Assembly (NCBI RefSeq): GCF_040566555.1 | Contig: NZ_JBEWYP010000002.1 | Location: 1-64,000, forward strand | Source: Sediminicola sp040566555 | Lineage (GTDB): Bacteria; Bacteroidota; Bacteroidia; Flavobacteriales; Flavobacteriaceae | Direction: 5' to 3' | DNA: 64,000 nt | Shown: in pieces, positions 15,520-24,021 of the stretch | How the letters are laid out: each line of letters starts with the position of its first letter | Position numbering within the stretch: the first letter of the stretch is position 1 | Program-made: the position numbers and the translations under genes | Notes under the pieces: generated by a model | The model's input: only the letters and a program-made list of their open reading frames with translations | Told to the model about the DNA's origin: nothing | Database searches by the model: none

Positions 15520-16837
15520 GTGGCAAGGATATTTTTATTTGTCTCAATCTCTTTTTGTCCAGGCTTTCCACAATAAAGGTATACCCCTTAAAAAGAATCT
15601 TTTCTCCTCTTTTTGGGAAACTGCCAGCAATCTCCAAAACAAAACCGGCTATGGTTTCAGATTCTCCTTTGCGCTCCTCAAAATCATGCTCATCCTCAAT
15701 TTTGGCAACCCGGTAGAAATCCTTTAAGGCAGTCTTACCATCAAAAACGTAATTAAAATCGTCCAGTTTTGAAAAAACCAAGTCCTCATCATCAAACTCA
15801 TCTATGATATCCCCAACAATTTCTTCTATAATATCCTCAAGGGTCACTATTCCAGAAGTTCCGCCATATTCATCAACCACAATGGCCAAATGATTTTTCT
15901 TTTCCTGGAACTCCATCAACAGGTCGTCCAACTTCTTGTTTTCAGGAACGAAATAGGGATCACGCACCAAGGTGGACCAATTGAACATTTTACGATCTAT
16001 ATAGGGCAAAAGGTCCTTGACATAAAGCACCCCTTTTACATTATCAATATTCTCCTCGTAAACCGGAACCCTAGAATATCCATTCTTTTTGATCTCTTCC
16101 AAAACCTCCAAAAATTTCATTTCCACATTAATGGCAAAAATATCTATCCTTGGCAACATAACCTGCTTGGTATCTGTATTCCCAAAAGAGACAATTCCCT
16201 GCAAGATCTTTTGTTCCTCTTTAGTGGTATCACCCTCCGAAGTAAGTTCCAAAGCCTGTGATAAGTGGTCTACACTTAAGTTAGATTTCTGTTTCCCCAA
16301 TCTACGGTGCAAGAATATTGTTGCCGATCTCATGGGCATACTCAAAGGAGTCAAAAGAAAATCCAACACCTTTAATGGGTAGGCCATACTGTTAGAAAAG
16401 GATTTCCTGTTCCTATTGGCATAAATTTTTGGCAATATTTCCCCGAACATTAAAATAAGGAATGTTACTACTACCACTTCCAATAAAAAGCGCACAGAAA
16501 TTATTCCCAACCACATATAGGTAATATTGGCGAACAGAAAATCCCCCATATTGCTGAACAACAAAACAATCCCGATGTTGATGGTATTATTGGCTATAAG
16601 AATGGTCGCCAATAACTTTTTGGGGCGCTCCAATAATTTCACCAGAATATTGCCTTTTGTGGTCTTTTGCTCCATGATATCGTTGATATCGGTAGGGGAA
16701 AGTCCAAATAAGGCTACTTCTGCGCCTGAAATCATTGCGGAACTGATCAGCAACACTATGAGAACAATAACCTGAAGTGCAATAACACTATTCAATTCGA
16801 TAAAATTCAGTAGTAAACAAAAGGGGTCTGGATCCAA
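15509..16837 (-). CDS. gldE: Gliding motility-associated membrane protein GldE (CNNM/CBS type)
   Basis: A 442-residue membrane protein. The N-terminal DUF21/CNNM domain has about four hydrophobic segments (about 20-150). A pair of CBS domains follows (about 215-335, with MLPRIDIFAI and HLAIVVDEYGGTSGIVTLEDIIEE), and then a CorC/HlyC-type domain (about 350-440). GldE was described as a partner of GldD in gliding; the CNNM architecture is otherwise linked to metal ion export. The start is a TTG at 16837. I prefer it because MDPDPF is the N terminus I know from other GldE proteins and no ATG precedes the first membrane helix. Confidence 0.92.
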   Translation of the reverse strand: MDPDPFCLLLNFIELNSVIALQVIVLIVLLISSAMISGAEVALFGLSPTDINDIMEQKTTKGNILVKLLERPKKLLATILIANNTINIGIVLLFSNMGDFLFANITYMWLGIISVRFLLEVVVVTFLILMFGEILPKIYANRNRKSFSNSMAYPLKVLDFLLTPLSMPMRSATIFLHRRLGKQKSNLSVDHLSQALELTSEGDTTKEEQKILQGIVSFGNTDTKQVMLPRIDIFAINVEMKFLEVLEEIKKNGYSRVPVYEENIDNVKGVLYVKDLLPYIDRKMFNWSTLVRDPYFVPENKKLDDLLMEFQEKKNHLAIVVDEYGGTSGIVTLEDIIEEIVGDIIDEFDDEDLVFSKLDDFNYVFDGKTALKDFYRVAKIEDEHDFEERKGESETIAGFVLEIAGSFPKRGEKILFKGYTFIVESLDKKRLRQIKISLPHDF

Positions 16838-16863
16838 CAGTCAAAATTTAGTATAAGGTTATT

Positions 16864-17337
16864 TTAGAAAGGTAAATCATCATCCTCTTCTGGCGCACTT
16901 TGTGGCGGTGTTGCTTTTGGAGCGTTCGATGCCGGTGCGCTGCTTGTTTTGGAAGAACCGGAAGAAGGAGCTCCAGATGGCGCATTGGATGAACTTTCAT
17001 TTTTGGTGGTCAAAAAGGTGAATTCCTGTACATGCACTTCTGTAGTATAACGCGTTGTACCATCTTCTCCTTGCCACTGTCGGTTTTTCAATCTTCCTTC
17101 CACATATATTTTATCTCCTTTGCTCAAGTACTTTTCACAGATTTCGGCGGCCTTATTTCGTACCACCACATTGTGCCAATCTGTATTGGTCACCTTTTCT
17201 CCTGTCTGTTTATTGGTATAGGTTTCATTGGTTGCCAAAGGAAAACGCGCAATACAATTTCCCCCTTCAAAATAATGAATCTTAACCTCATCCCCAAGAT
17301 GCCCAATTAGCATCACCTTATTTAATGTACCGCTCAT
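16864..17337 (-). CDS. ssb: Single-stranded DNA-binding protein
   Basis: The 157-residue product has an N-terminal OB fold (about 1-110, beginning GTLNKVMLIGHLG and containing TDWHNVVVRNKAAEICEKYL), a Ser/Ala/Pro-rich flexible linker and the acidic tip EEDDDLPF. The tip is the docking site for replication and repair partners. It coats single-stranded DNA in replication, recombination and repair. It lies 24 bp downstream of mutY and 26 bp upstream of gldE in one minus-strand operon. Confidence 0.96.
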   Translation of the reverse strand: MSGTLNKVMLIGHLGDEVKIHYFEGGNCIARFPLATNETYTNKQTGEKVTNTDWHNVVVRNKAAEICEKYLSKGDKIYVEGRLKNRQWQGEDGTTRYTTEVHVQEFTFLTTKNESSSNAPSGAPSSGSSKTSSAPASNAPKATPPQSAPEEDDDLPF

Positions 17338-17361
17338 AGTTGTAATCTTATATCAAAAATA

Positions 17362-18399
17362 CTAAAATTTAAACGTATTTATAAACTCTGCTATTAAAAC
17401 TGGTACAGGATATTCCTTAAGCTCTTCAAGGCTTACCCCATTACTGTGTTTCTCCTCACTTTTCACAATCCAAAATTTAGTATGCAAATGCTGGTGGGAC
17501 AATTTATGAACAATAGTTTTTTCATTAAATTGATAGATTTCAGTAGGCTCCTTCAGCTCCAAAACAGTATCCATGGTATTGGTTATTTCTTCCAATGAAT
17601 ATTCCCTTTCTGTTTCCAGCAATGGAAACTCAAAAAGGTTTTGCCATATTCCCCTACCCCTTCGTTGCCTTATCTCAATAGCATTCTCTTTATCCAATAC
17701 CACAAGGTAATTGAAATAACGCTCCTTGACCTTGGCCTTTTTCAATTTCACTGGGAGGATATCTATTTTTCCTTTCTGTAATGCCACACAGCTATCGTTC
17801 AATGGGCAATGCAAACAGTAAGGATTCTTTGGTGCACATTGCAAAGCACCAAACTCCATGATTCCCTGGTTATAGTCAGCAATCTGATCGGCATCCATCA
17901 CCTTTAAGGCCAGAGCCTTAAAATATTTGATTCCCTCTGTACTATTAATAGGTAAGTCTATTCCAAAATAACGCGACAGCACCCTGAATACATTTCCATC
18001 AACAACAGGTTGCGCCTCTTTAAAACAGAAAGAAGCTATGGCGCTGGCGGTATAATCACCTACTCCCTTTAGCTCCAACAAGCCTTTATAGGTATCTGGA
18101 AAGTGCCCGTTGTATTTTTCCGAGATTAATTTAGCGGTAGTGTGTAAATTCCTTGCCCTGGAATAATACCCAAGACCCTGCCATAATTTCAATACCTCCT
18201 CTTCAGACGCATTGGCCAAGTCATGAACCGTTGGAAAATGTTCTATAAACCGCTCGTAATAGGGCATTCCCTGTGCTACACGGGTCTGTTGTAACATAAT
18301 TTCCGATAGCCAAATCTTGTAGGGATCTGTGGTGTTTCTCCATGGCAAACTCCGTTTGTTGGCCGAATACCAATGGATAATTTTTTGGGAAAAAGACAT
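17362..18399 (-). CDS. mutY: A/G-specific adenine glycosylase
   Basis: A 345-residue base-excision repair enzyme that removes adenine mispaired with 8-oxoguanine. It has the catalytic Glu in SEIMLQQTR (E33), the helix-hairpin-helix LKGVGDYTASAI (about 110-121), the catalytic Asp in VVDGNVFRV (D134) and the iron-sulfur ligands C188, C195, C198 and C204 with 6-2-5 spacing. A C-terminal NUDIX-like 8-oxoG recognition domain follows from about residue 225. It is the first gene of mutY-ssb-gldE-gldD and divergent from the HU gene. Confidence 0.96.
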   Translation of the reverse strand: MSFSQKIIHWYSANKRSLPWRNTTDPYKIWLSEIMLQQTRVAQGMPYYERFIEHFPTVHDLANASEEEVLKLWQGLGYYSRARNLHTTAKLISEKYNGHFPDTYKGLLELKGVGDYTASAIASFCFKEAQPVVDGNVFRVLSRYFGIDLPINSTEGIKYFKALALKVMDADQIADYNQGIMEFGALQCAPKNPYCLHCPLNDSCVALQKGKIDILPVKLKKAKVKERYFNYLVVLDKENAIEIRQRRGRGIWQNLFEFPLLETEREYSLEEITNTMDTVLELKEPTEIYQFNEKTIVHKLSHQHLHTKFWIVKSEEKHSNGVSLEELKEYPVPVLIAEFINTFKF

Positions 18400-18417
18400 T
18401 TATAAAATACTAAAGAA

Positions 18418-18425
18418 CAAAAGTA
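18418..18425 (-). promoter_or_regulatory. Putative -7 element of the mutY-ssb-gldE-gldD operon
   Basis: TACTTTTG on the minus strand fits TAnnTTTG and is 18 bp upstream of the mutY start codon. No TTG is seen at the -33 distance. Confidence 0.5.
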
Positions 18426-18480
18426 AAGGTTTATAGACTTAAAATTAAGTCCTTTAAGATAAAAGATTGAATTTAATTCA

Positions 18481-18488
18481 TATATTTG
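18481..18488 (+). promoter_or_regulatory. Putative -7 element of the HU operon
   Basis: TATATTTG followed by CA is a full match to the flavobacterial -7 box. It gives a leader of about 30 nt before the HU start codon. The -33 TTG is not evident at the usual spacing. Confidence 0.6.
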
Positions 18489-18526
18489 CAACCCGAAAAA
18501 AACACATAGAAAATCTATAATACAAA

Positions 18527-18817
18527 ATGACGAAAGCAGACATTGTAACGAGAATCTCAGAAAAACTGGGTATTGAAAAAGGAGATGTACAGGCTACTGT
18601 TGAAACTTTTATGGAAGAGGTAAAAACTTCATTGGAAAATGGAGACAATGTTTACTTAAGAGGTTTTGGTAGTTTCATTATTAAAACAAGAGCAGAAAAG
18701 ACTGGTAGGAATATTTCCAAAAACACTACCATTAAAATACCTTCGCACAATATTCCTGCATTTAAGCCTGCAAAGGTTTTTGTTGAAGGAGTTAAAAGCA
18801 ACGTACAAGTTAAATAA
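18527..18817 (+). CDS. HU-family DNA-binding protein
   Basis: A 96-residue nucleoid protein of the HU/IHF fold. A helical body MTKADIVTRISEKLG is followed by the beta arm with LRGFGSFIIKTRAEKTGRN and FKPAKVFVEGV (the usual P-A-F-x-x-G/A-x-x-L region). HU dimers bend and compact DNA. The gene is divergent from mutY, a neighbourhood conserved in flavobacteria, and 25 bp upstream of a tiny basic ORF, with which it probably shares an mRNA. Confidence 0.94.
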   Translation: MTKADIVTRISEKLGIEKGDVQATVETFMEEVKTSLENGDNVYLRGFGSFIIKTRAEKTGRNISKNTTIKIPSHNIPAFKPAKVFVEGVKSNVQVK

Positions 18818-18842
18818 AGTATTAACCCTAAAGTAAATTTTT

Positions 18843-18932
18843 ATGCCTAGTGGTAAAAAGAGAAAAAGACATAAGGTAGCAACCCATAAACGCAAGAAGC
18901 GTAGGAGAGCTAACCGACACAAGAAAAAGTAG
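18843..18932 (+). CDS. 29-residue Lys/Arg/His-rich protein, probable small ribosomal protein
   Basis: The frame starts ATG CCT AGT GGT and ends TAG at 18932. It encodes 29 residues, of which about 19 are Lys, Arg or His, beginning MPSGKKRKRHK and ending RANRHKKK. Such a composition is typical of the smallest ribosomal proteins that thread into rRNA. I recall a near-identical conserved peptide in flavobacterial genomes at this place, possibly the Bacteroidota-specific protein bL38 seen in the Flavobacterium ribosome, but I cannot verify that match. It lies between HU and the RNase E/G gene, and its stop codon is inside the terminator stem. Confidence 0.75.
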   Translation: MPSGKKRKRHKVATHKRKKRRRANRHKKK

Positions 18933-18949
18933 TTTTATAACTACTTTTT
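18924..18949 (+). terminator. Intrinsic terminator after HU and the small basic ORF
   Basis: A perfect 11-bp stem (18924-18934 with 18939-18949), loop TTAT, ends in a T run. Its 5' arm overlaps the last codons and stop of the 29-residue ORF. Confidence 0.82.
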
Positions 18950-19033
18950 CTTTTTATTAAGTTCATTGACATAGAAATTCCTTAACGGAATTTCGACGGG
19001 TTTTAACAGCCTGTTACAACTAATGTTTAATCC

Positions 19034-19072
19034 ATTCGTCCCAACCCCGATGTATATCGAGAAGGGATGAGT
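19034..19072 (+). promoter_or_regulatory. Leader hairpin directly upstream of RNase E/G
   Basis: An outer stem pairs 19034-19042 with 19064-19072 (nine pairs, two of them G-U). An inner stem CGAT/ATCG (19048-19051 with 19056-19059) lies within it. The structure ends 14 nt before the preferred start codon. Known RNase E genes are autoregulated through 5'-UTR hairpins; a similar role here is inference. Confidence 0.4.
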
Positions 19073-19086
19073 ATAAATTGATTCAG

Positions 19087-20634
19087 GTGAATAGAGAACT
19101 GATCGTAAGATCAAGTCCTGAAGCCGTCGATTTTGCCTTATTAAAGGATGGAAAACTTACAGAACTTCACAAAGAAGAAGAAAGTAACAACTTTACGGTT
19201 GGCGACATTTTGATTGCCAAAGTACGTAAGCCGGTTACTGGATTAAATGCTGCCTTTGTTAATGTTGGTTATGAGAAAGACGCCTTTCTACATTACCACG
19301 ACTTAGGACCACAGCTTTCGACCATGTTGAAATTTGTAAAAAAAGCGAGTATGGGAAAATTGAAAGATTTTACCCTGAAAGATTTTCCATTTGACAAAGA
19401 GATTGATAAGGATGGTAGCATCAATGATGTTATCAAAGCCAACCAATCTTTATTAGTGCAAATTGTTAAAGAACCCATTTCCACAAAAGGACCCAGAATA
19501 AGTTCCGAGCTTTCATTGGCAGGACGTTATTTGGTAATGGTCCCATTTTCCGACCGTGTCTCCGTTTCACAGAAAATTGAGAGCAAGGAAGAAAAAGAAA
19601 GGCTAAAAAGGCTCGTTAAGAGCATAAAGCCCAAAGGATTTGGTGTTATAATCAGAACAGTTGCAGAAGGCAAAAAAGTAGCCGAACTGGACCGAGATCT
19701 ACAGAACTTACTGACCAAATGGACAGTAATGTGCAAAAAATTGTATAAAGCTCCACATCCATCCAAAGTCCTGGTTGAGTTGAACCGCGCATCCTCCATA
19801 TTGAGGGACGTTTTCAACGATTCCTTTACGGGGATATATGTAGACGATGAAACGCTTTATACCGAAGTAAAGGATTACGTGCAAGAAATTGCGCCAGAAA
19901 AAGAATCTATTGTAAAGTTGTACGATTCCAATGTTCCAATTTTTGAAAAATTTGGAATAGATAGGCAAATTAAAACCTCCTTTGGCCGTACCGCATCCAT
20001 GAGTAAGGGTGCGTACTTGATCATAGAACATACCGAAGCACTCCACGTAGTGGACGTTAACAGTGGTAACCGTTCTAACAAAGCAAAAAATCAAGAAGAT
20101 ACGGCTCTGGAAGTAAATTTGTTGGCAGCGTCTGAAATTGCAAGACAATTGCGATTGCGGGATATGGGAGGAATTATCGTTGTAGATTTCATCGATATGT
20201 CCAAACCTGACCACAGAAGGAAACTTTTTGACCACCTTAGGGATGAGATGAAAGATGACCGCGCCAAACACAAAATCTTGCCCCCGAGCAAGTTTGGACT
20301 CATACAAATTACAAGACAACGGGTTAGGCCCGAAATGAACATTAAAACCAGTGAGGAAAATCCGAATGCCCCAGGGCAAGAAGTGGAAGCCCCAATAGTT
20401 TTAATCGAGAAAATCAATTCAGACCTAGAAAAATTGTTGAAAGGACCTGCAAGTGATAATGGTATTATATTGAATATACATCCATTTATTGCAGCTTACC
20501 TCACCAAAGGTTTCCCATCTATACGTGCCAAGTGGTTCTTGGAACATAAGAAATGGGTGAAAATACAACCAAGAGATGCTTATACGTATCTCGAATACCG
20601 TTTTAAGAATAAAGACGGCAAAACCATATATTAA
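19087..20634 (+). CDS. rng: Ribonuclease E/G family protein
   Basis: The product has 515 residues from a GTG at 19087, chosen because it yields MNRELIVRSS, the usual N terminus of flavobacterial members; a TTG nine bases upstream is also possible. An S1-like RNA-binding region (about 35-130, with AAFVNVGYEKDAFLHYHDL) is followed by the catalytic core with the Mg-binding aspartates in VVDVNSG (about D323) and IIVVDFIDM (about D367). The enzyme cuts single-stranded RNA in rRNA maturation and mRNA decay. The Zn-link motif CPxCxG of E. coli RNase E and G is missing; QRVRPEMNIKTSEENPN stands there. The scaffold tail of RNase E is absent. Confidence 0.92.
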   Translation: MNRELIVRSSPEAVDFALLKDGKLTELHKEEESNNFTVGDILIAKVRKPVTGLNAAFVNVGYEKDAFLHYHDLGPQLSTMLKFVKKASMGKLKDFTLKDFPFDKEIDKDGSINDVIKANQSLLVQIVKEPISTKGPRISSELSLAGRYLVMVPFSDRVSVSQKIESKEEKERLKRLVKSIKPKGFGVIIRTVAEGKKVAELDRDLQNLLTKWTVMCKKLYKAPHPSKVLVELNRASSILRDVFNDSFTGIYVDDETLYTEVKDYVQEIAPEKESIVKLYDSNVPIFEKFGIDRQIKTSFGRTASMSKGAYLIIEHTEALHVVDVNSGNRSNKAKNQEDTALEVNLLAASEIARQLRLRDMGGIIVVDFIDMSKPDHRRKLFDHLRDEMKDDRAKHKILPPSKFGLIQITRQRVRPEMNIKTSEENPNAPGQEVEAPIVLIEKINSDLEKLLKGPASDNGIILNIHPFIAAYLTKGFPSIRAKWFLEHKKWVKIQPRDAYTYLEYRFKNKDGKTIY

Positions 20635-20636
20635 AT

Positions 20637-20669
20637 AAAAGCGACTCCAGCAACGGGGTCGCTTTTTTT
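20637..20669 (+). terminator. Intrinsic terminator after RNase E/G
   Basis: An 8-bp GC-rich stem with one G-U pair (20641-20648 with 20655-20662) is followed by seven T. It lies 2 bp past the stop codon. Confidence 0.88.
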
Positions 20670-20838
20670 GCTTTAATGGAGTACCTCCACACTTTCACTT
20701 TCCTCATATTTCTCCAATTTGTCGAGGGTTTCCCCTTGCCTAAATATTTAATAAAGTTTTTGATACCTTAGAGAAATACAATTTCAACTATGGCACCATA
20801 CTGTATGCGTTCCGAGATTACGTAGTTTCTAAACCTAA

Positions 20839-21795
20839 ATGGAAGAAATAGTACCTTTATTATTGGGGGGCCTCATATTGTTCCTCTTTGCCATCACCCA
20901 ACTCTCGGAGGTGATGAAAGGTGTTTTTACCAAAAAGGCCGAGTTTGCCATTCAAAAATATACCAAGAACATCTTTTCCGGCATTCTAATTGGCGCCGTA
21001 TTGACCATTGCACTGGATTCTTCTTCAGCAGTCATAATCCTGACCATTATTTTTATCAATTCGAAGGTATTGACTTTTAAACAGGCAATTGGCATTATTA
21101 TGGGGGCCAACATCGGGACCACCATATCCAGCCAGATTATAGCCATGGATATTGGGAAATATGCCGTAATCCCACTGGCTATCGGTTTAATTTTTGAAGT
21201 TTTTGCAGAAAAGGCCAAGACCAAGCGCATAGGACACATTCTATTGTATACGGGAATGTTGTTTTTTGGATTGCACCTCATGGGGGTATCCGTGGGCTCC
21301 TTAGAAGATAGCGACCTCTTCAGGGAATGGATCGCAAGGATAAACAACAATTATATACAGGGCACTCTGATCGGAGGCCTGATAACCTTGATCATTCAAT
21401 CCTCCAGTGGCACGGTAGCCATTGCCATCATCCTTGGAAAACAAAACCTGATAACCGCAGCCGGAGGTATTGCCATTATGTTTGGCACAGAACTTGGCAC
21501 CTGTGCCGACACCTTATTGGCCACCATAAAGGGAAGTAGGCAAGCAATCAAAGCAGGCCTATTCCATCTTTTGTTCAACCTGTTGACCATAGCAATAGGT
21601 CTTCTTGTTTTTATTCCCTTCGTACAACTGGTGCAGCTGATATCAACTACACAGGATATAGGCAACCAGATTGCGAATGCGCACGTATTGTTCAATGTCT
21701 TGGGCGTAATTTTATTCCTCCCATTCGTCGGCTGGATGGAAAAACTCCTAAATTGGATGTTACCAGATAGGAAAAAACAGCCACAAGGGGCATAA
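20839..21795 (+). CDS. Na/Pi-cotransporter II-related membrane protein
   Basis: The 318-residue product has about eight hydrophobic segments and two inverted repeats marked by serine motifs, ALDSSSAVI (about 58-66) and IIQSSSGTVAI (about 185-195). Each is followed by a conserved glycine-rich G-A-N-I-G-T-T or F-G-T-E-L-G-T-C element. This is the NptA/YjbB-type Na/Pi cotransporter core. The usual C-terminal PhoU-like domain is absent. The natural substrate could be phosphate, but short members are not well characterised. No operon partner is evident. Confidence 0.85.
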   Translation: MEEIVPLLLGGLILFLFAITQLSEVMKGVFTKKAEFAIQKYTKNIFSGILIGAVLTIALDSSSAVIILTIIFINSKVLTFKQAIGIIMGANIGTTISSQIIAMDIGKYAVIPLAIGLIFEVFAEKAKTKRIGHILLYTGMLFFGLHLMGVSVGSLEDSDLFREWIARINNNYIQGTLIGGLITLIIQSSSGTVAIAIILGKQNLITAAGGIAIMFGTELGTCADTLLATIKGSRQAIKAGLFHLLFNLLTIAIGLLVFIPFVQLVQLISTTQDIGNQIANAHVLFNVLGVILFLPFVGWMEKLLNWMLPDRKKQPQGA

Positions 21796-21933
21796 GATCA
21801 ATAGAGATATGACATTTCCTTCCCCTTGTACGAATACAAAGAGTAAATACCTTAATTTTTTCATGCCTCAAGCAGTAATGATTATCTTAGGTAGTAAGAT
21901 CCGAATGGACTTACCATTTCAAGAATATGATTT

Positions 21934-23202
21934 ATGAGCCGAAATAATAATGCCATTGTTATTTGTGGTGCAGGTATCGCGGGTATCGCAACAGCCTATT
22001 ATCTCTTAAAAACCAATCCGAAACTAAACATAGTTCTTTTAGACAAAAATCAACCGCTATCATTTACGACGAGTAGATCTGGCGAAAACTTCAGAGATTT
22101 TTGGCCACAAAAATGCATGCGGGAGTTTGCCAGTGACAGCATTAAATTAATGAAGCAACTAAGGGAACTTCATGGTCAAGACGCTTTCAAGATGTCCTTC
22201 TCAGGTTATAATTTCATCAGTAAGAATAAGGACAAGCATATATTTTCAACACCATCAGAATCCCTTACCCACCAATATTATAAAGAAATTTCAGATCCCA
22301 CCACCATCGGCAATCAGTATCCTTACTTAAGCGAAGAGGTTGAAAAGATAGTATCCATCACAAATGCAGGGCATATAGACGTTTATGCCATGGGCAGCTT
22401 AATGCTGAGCGAGGCAAAAAAACTTGGGGCAATACAAGTTGAAGGTGAAATTAAGGCTATTCAAAAAAACGGCACATCCTTTGAAATTATTCTACAATCA
22501 CAAAAGAAGATCGATGCCGAGACTCTTGTTATTGCATCGGGACCATTTATTAATCATGTTGCAAATATGGTAGGATTACAACTGCCAATTGAAAATACCC
22601 TGCAGCGTAAGTTTATCATTCCCGATCCCAAAAAATTAATTCCACGGGATATGCCTTTCTCCATATACGCCGATGCTCAATATTTAAACTGGTCAAAAGA
22701 AGAAAAAGAATTCTTTGCCTCCGAGGAAAAATACAATTGGTTATTGAATGAATTTCCGGGTGGTCTTCACATAAAACCCGAAGGGGAGGGCATTAAATTG
22801 GGATGGGCATTCAATACAAATAATGAACTTCCACAATGGGAAACTCCCTTTTCCGATATTTTCCCCCAGGTAGTACTTAAAGGGGCCAGTAGCTTTATAC
22901 CCCAACTGATTGAATACGAAAATAATATTCCTACCCCAATAACGGAATATGCGGGCTATTATACTCGCACAAAAGAAAACTGGCCACTTATTGGGCCTAC
23001 CACAATTCCAAATGTTCATGTTATCGGAGCACTATCTGGCTATGGCACAATGACCGCGTGTGCCGCAGGACAGTTATGTTCTAAATATATTCTCAACGAC
23101 CAAGAGCTACCCGATTATGCACCTTACTTTCATCCCAACAAATATCAGAACCCTGCTATAGTAAAGGAAATCAATGCCATTAAAAGTGATGGACAATTAT
23201 AA
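21934..23202 (+). CDS. FAD-dependent oxidoreductase, DAO family
   Basis: The 422-residue protein has a Rossmann FAD-binding motif GAGIAGIATAYYL (about 12-24) and the acidic end of the second strand in VLLDKNQ. A typical late GALSGYGTMTACAAGQL segment closes the FAD site (about 367-383). The fold is that of glycine/D-amino-acid oxidases and related amine dehydrogenases, with a substrate domain in the middle. FRDFWPQKCMREF (about 53-65) recalls members acting on bulky amines. The substrate is unknown. There is no signal peptide. It is not tightly linked to its neighbours. Confidence 0.85.
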   Translation: MSRNNNAIVICGAGIAGIATAYYLLKTNPKLNIVLLDKNQPLSFTTSRSGENFRDFWPQKCMREFASDSIKLMKQLRELHGQDAFKMSFSGYNFISKNKDKHIFSTPSESLTHQYYKEISDPTTIGNQYPYLSEEVEKIVSITNAGHIDVYAMGSLMLSEAKKLGAIQVEGEIKAIQKNGTSFEIILQSQKKIDAETLVIASGPFINHVANMVGLQLPIENTLQRKFIIPDPKKLIPRDMPFSIYADAQYLNWSKEEKEFFASEEKYNWLLNEFPGGLHIKPEGEGIKLGWAFNTNNELPQWETPFSDIFPQVVLKGASSFIPQLIEYENNIPTPITEYAGYYTRTKENWPLIGPTTIPNVHVIGALSGYGTMTACAAGQLCSKYILNDQELPDYAPYFHPNKYQNPAIVKEINAIKSDGQL

Positions 23203-23295
23203 TTTATACGTCCCATATTTCATTTAAGAATCTCAGCTAAAGTCAGGTCTTGAACTATTTTTAATTAAATTGAAGTCCATTGTAACGCCAGACCC

Positions 23296-23853
23296 ATGAA
23301 AACCGAAATTGACACCTATATTGCCTTCTTACGCGGCATCAACGTTGGAGGACACCATAAGGTGCCTATGGCAGACCTAAAAATTGAATTTGAAAAATTG
23401 GGGTTCAAAAACATTGTTACCCTATTGAATTCTGGCAACATCATCTTTGATGGTCCAAAGGAGAAAACATCAAAATTGGAACAGAAGATATCGACACATT
23501 TGGAAAAATTCTTTGGTTTTCACATTCCAACGATACTTAGAACATCTGGAGTAATCCACAACCTTTTGGATCATAATCCCTTTTTTGGTATTGAACGTAC
23601 CAAAGACATCAGATTATATGTTTCCTTTTTGAAAACAAATATTGAATCCGATTTGGAATTGCCCTGGAAGAGTACAGATAACTCTTATAAAATAATTGAA
23701 AAAAGGGATCAAACTATTATCAGTGTATTGGACTTGGCAATGTCAAAATCGACCAAAGCCATGGAATCAATAGAACACTTTTACGGTAAGGAGATAACAA
23801 CAAGAAATTGGAACACGATTGAACGGATCGGCAAAAAACTAAACTTAGTATAA
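23296..23853 (+). CDS. DUF1697 domain protein
   Basis: The 185-residue protein begins with TYIAFLRGINVGGHHKVPM, the signature of DUF1697, followed by a segment with GFKNIVTLLNSGNIIF and a helix-rich region that ends TTRNWNTIERIGKKL. DUF1697 proteins are small and cytoplasmic and occur across bacteria; no biochemical role is established. The start ATG fits the family N terminus. It lies alone, with 93 bp before and 168 bp after it. Confidence 0.88.
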   Translation: MKTEIDTYIAFLRGINVGGHHKVPMADLKIEFEKLGFKNIVTLLNSGNIIFDGPKEKTSKLEQKISTHLEKFFGFHIPTILRTSGVIHNLLDHNPFFGIERTKDIRLYVSFLKTNIESDLELPWKSTDNSYKIIEKRDQTIISVLDLAMSKSTKAMESIEHFYGKEITTRNWNTIERIGKKLNLV

Positions 23854-24021
23854 CAATCCCCAGACCAAAGTTCTTCGATAAAATAAATATTTTAGTTTCA
23901 ACAAACGCCTGATGCTAGTTGAAGGTCCCCTGCACAATAGAGTCACGGCAACTCCTCTTTTTTGACTTTTTCAAAACTAATCCCCTACAATTGAATATCT
24001 TAGAGCGAACAAATTATAAGC

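Noticed and set aside
19708..20379. 223-codon open frame antisense to the RNase E/G gene
   Set aside because: No signal, domain or promoter; shadow of a conserved gene.
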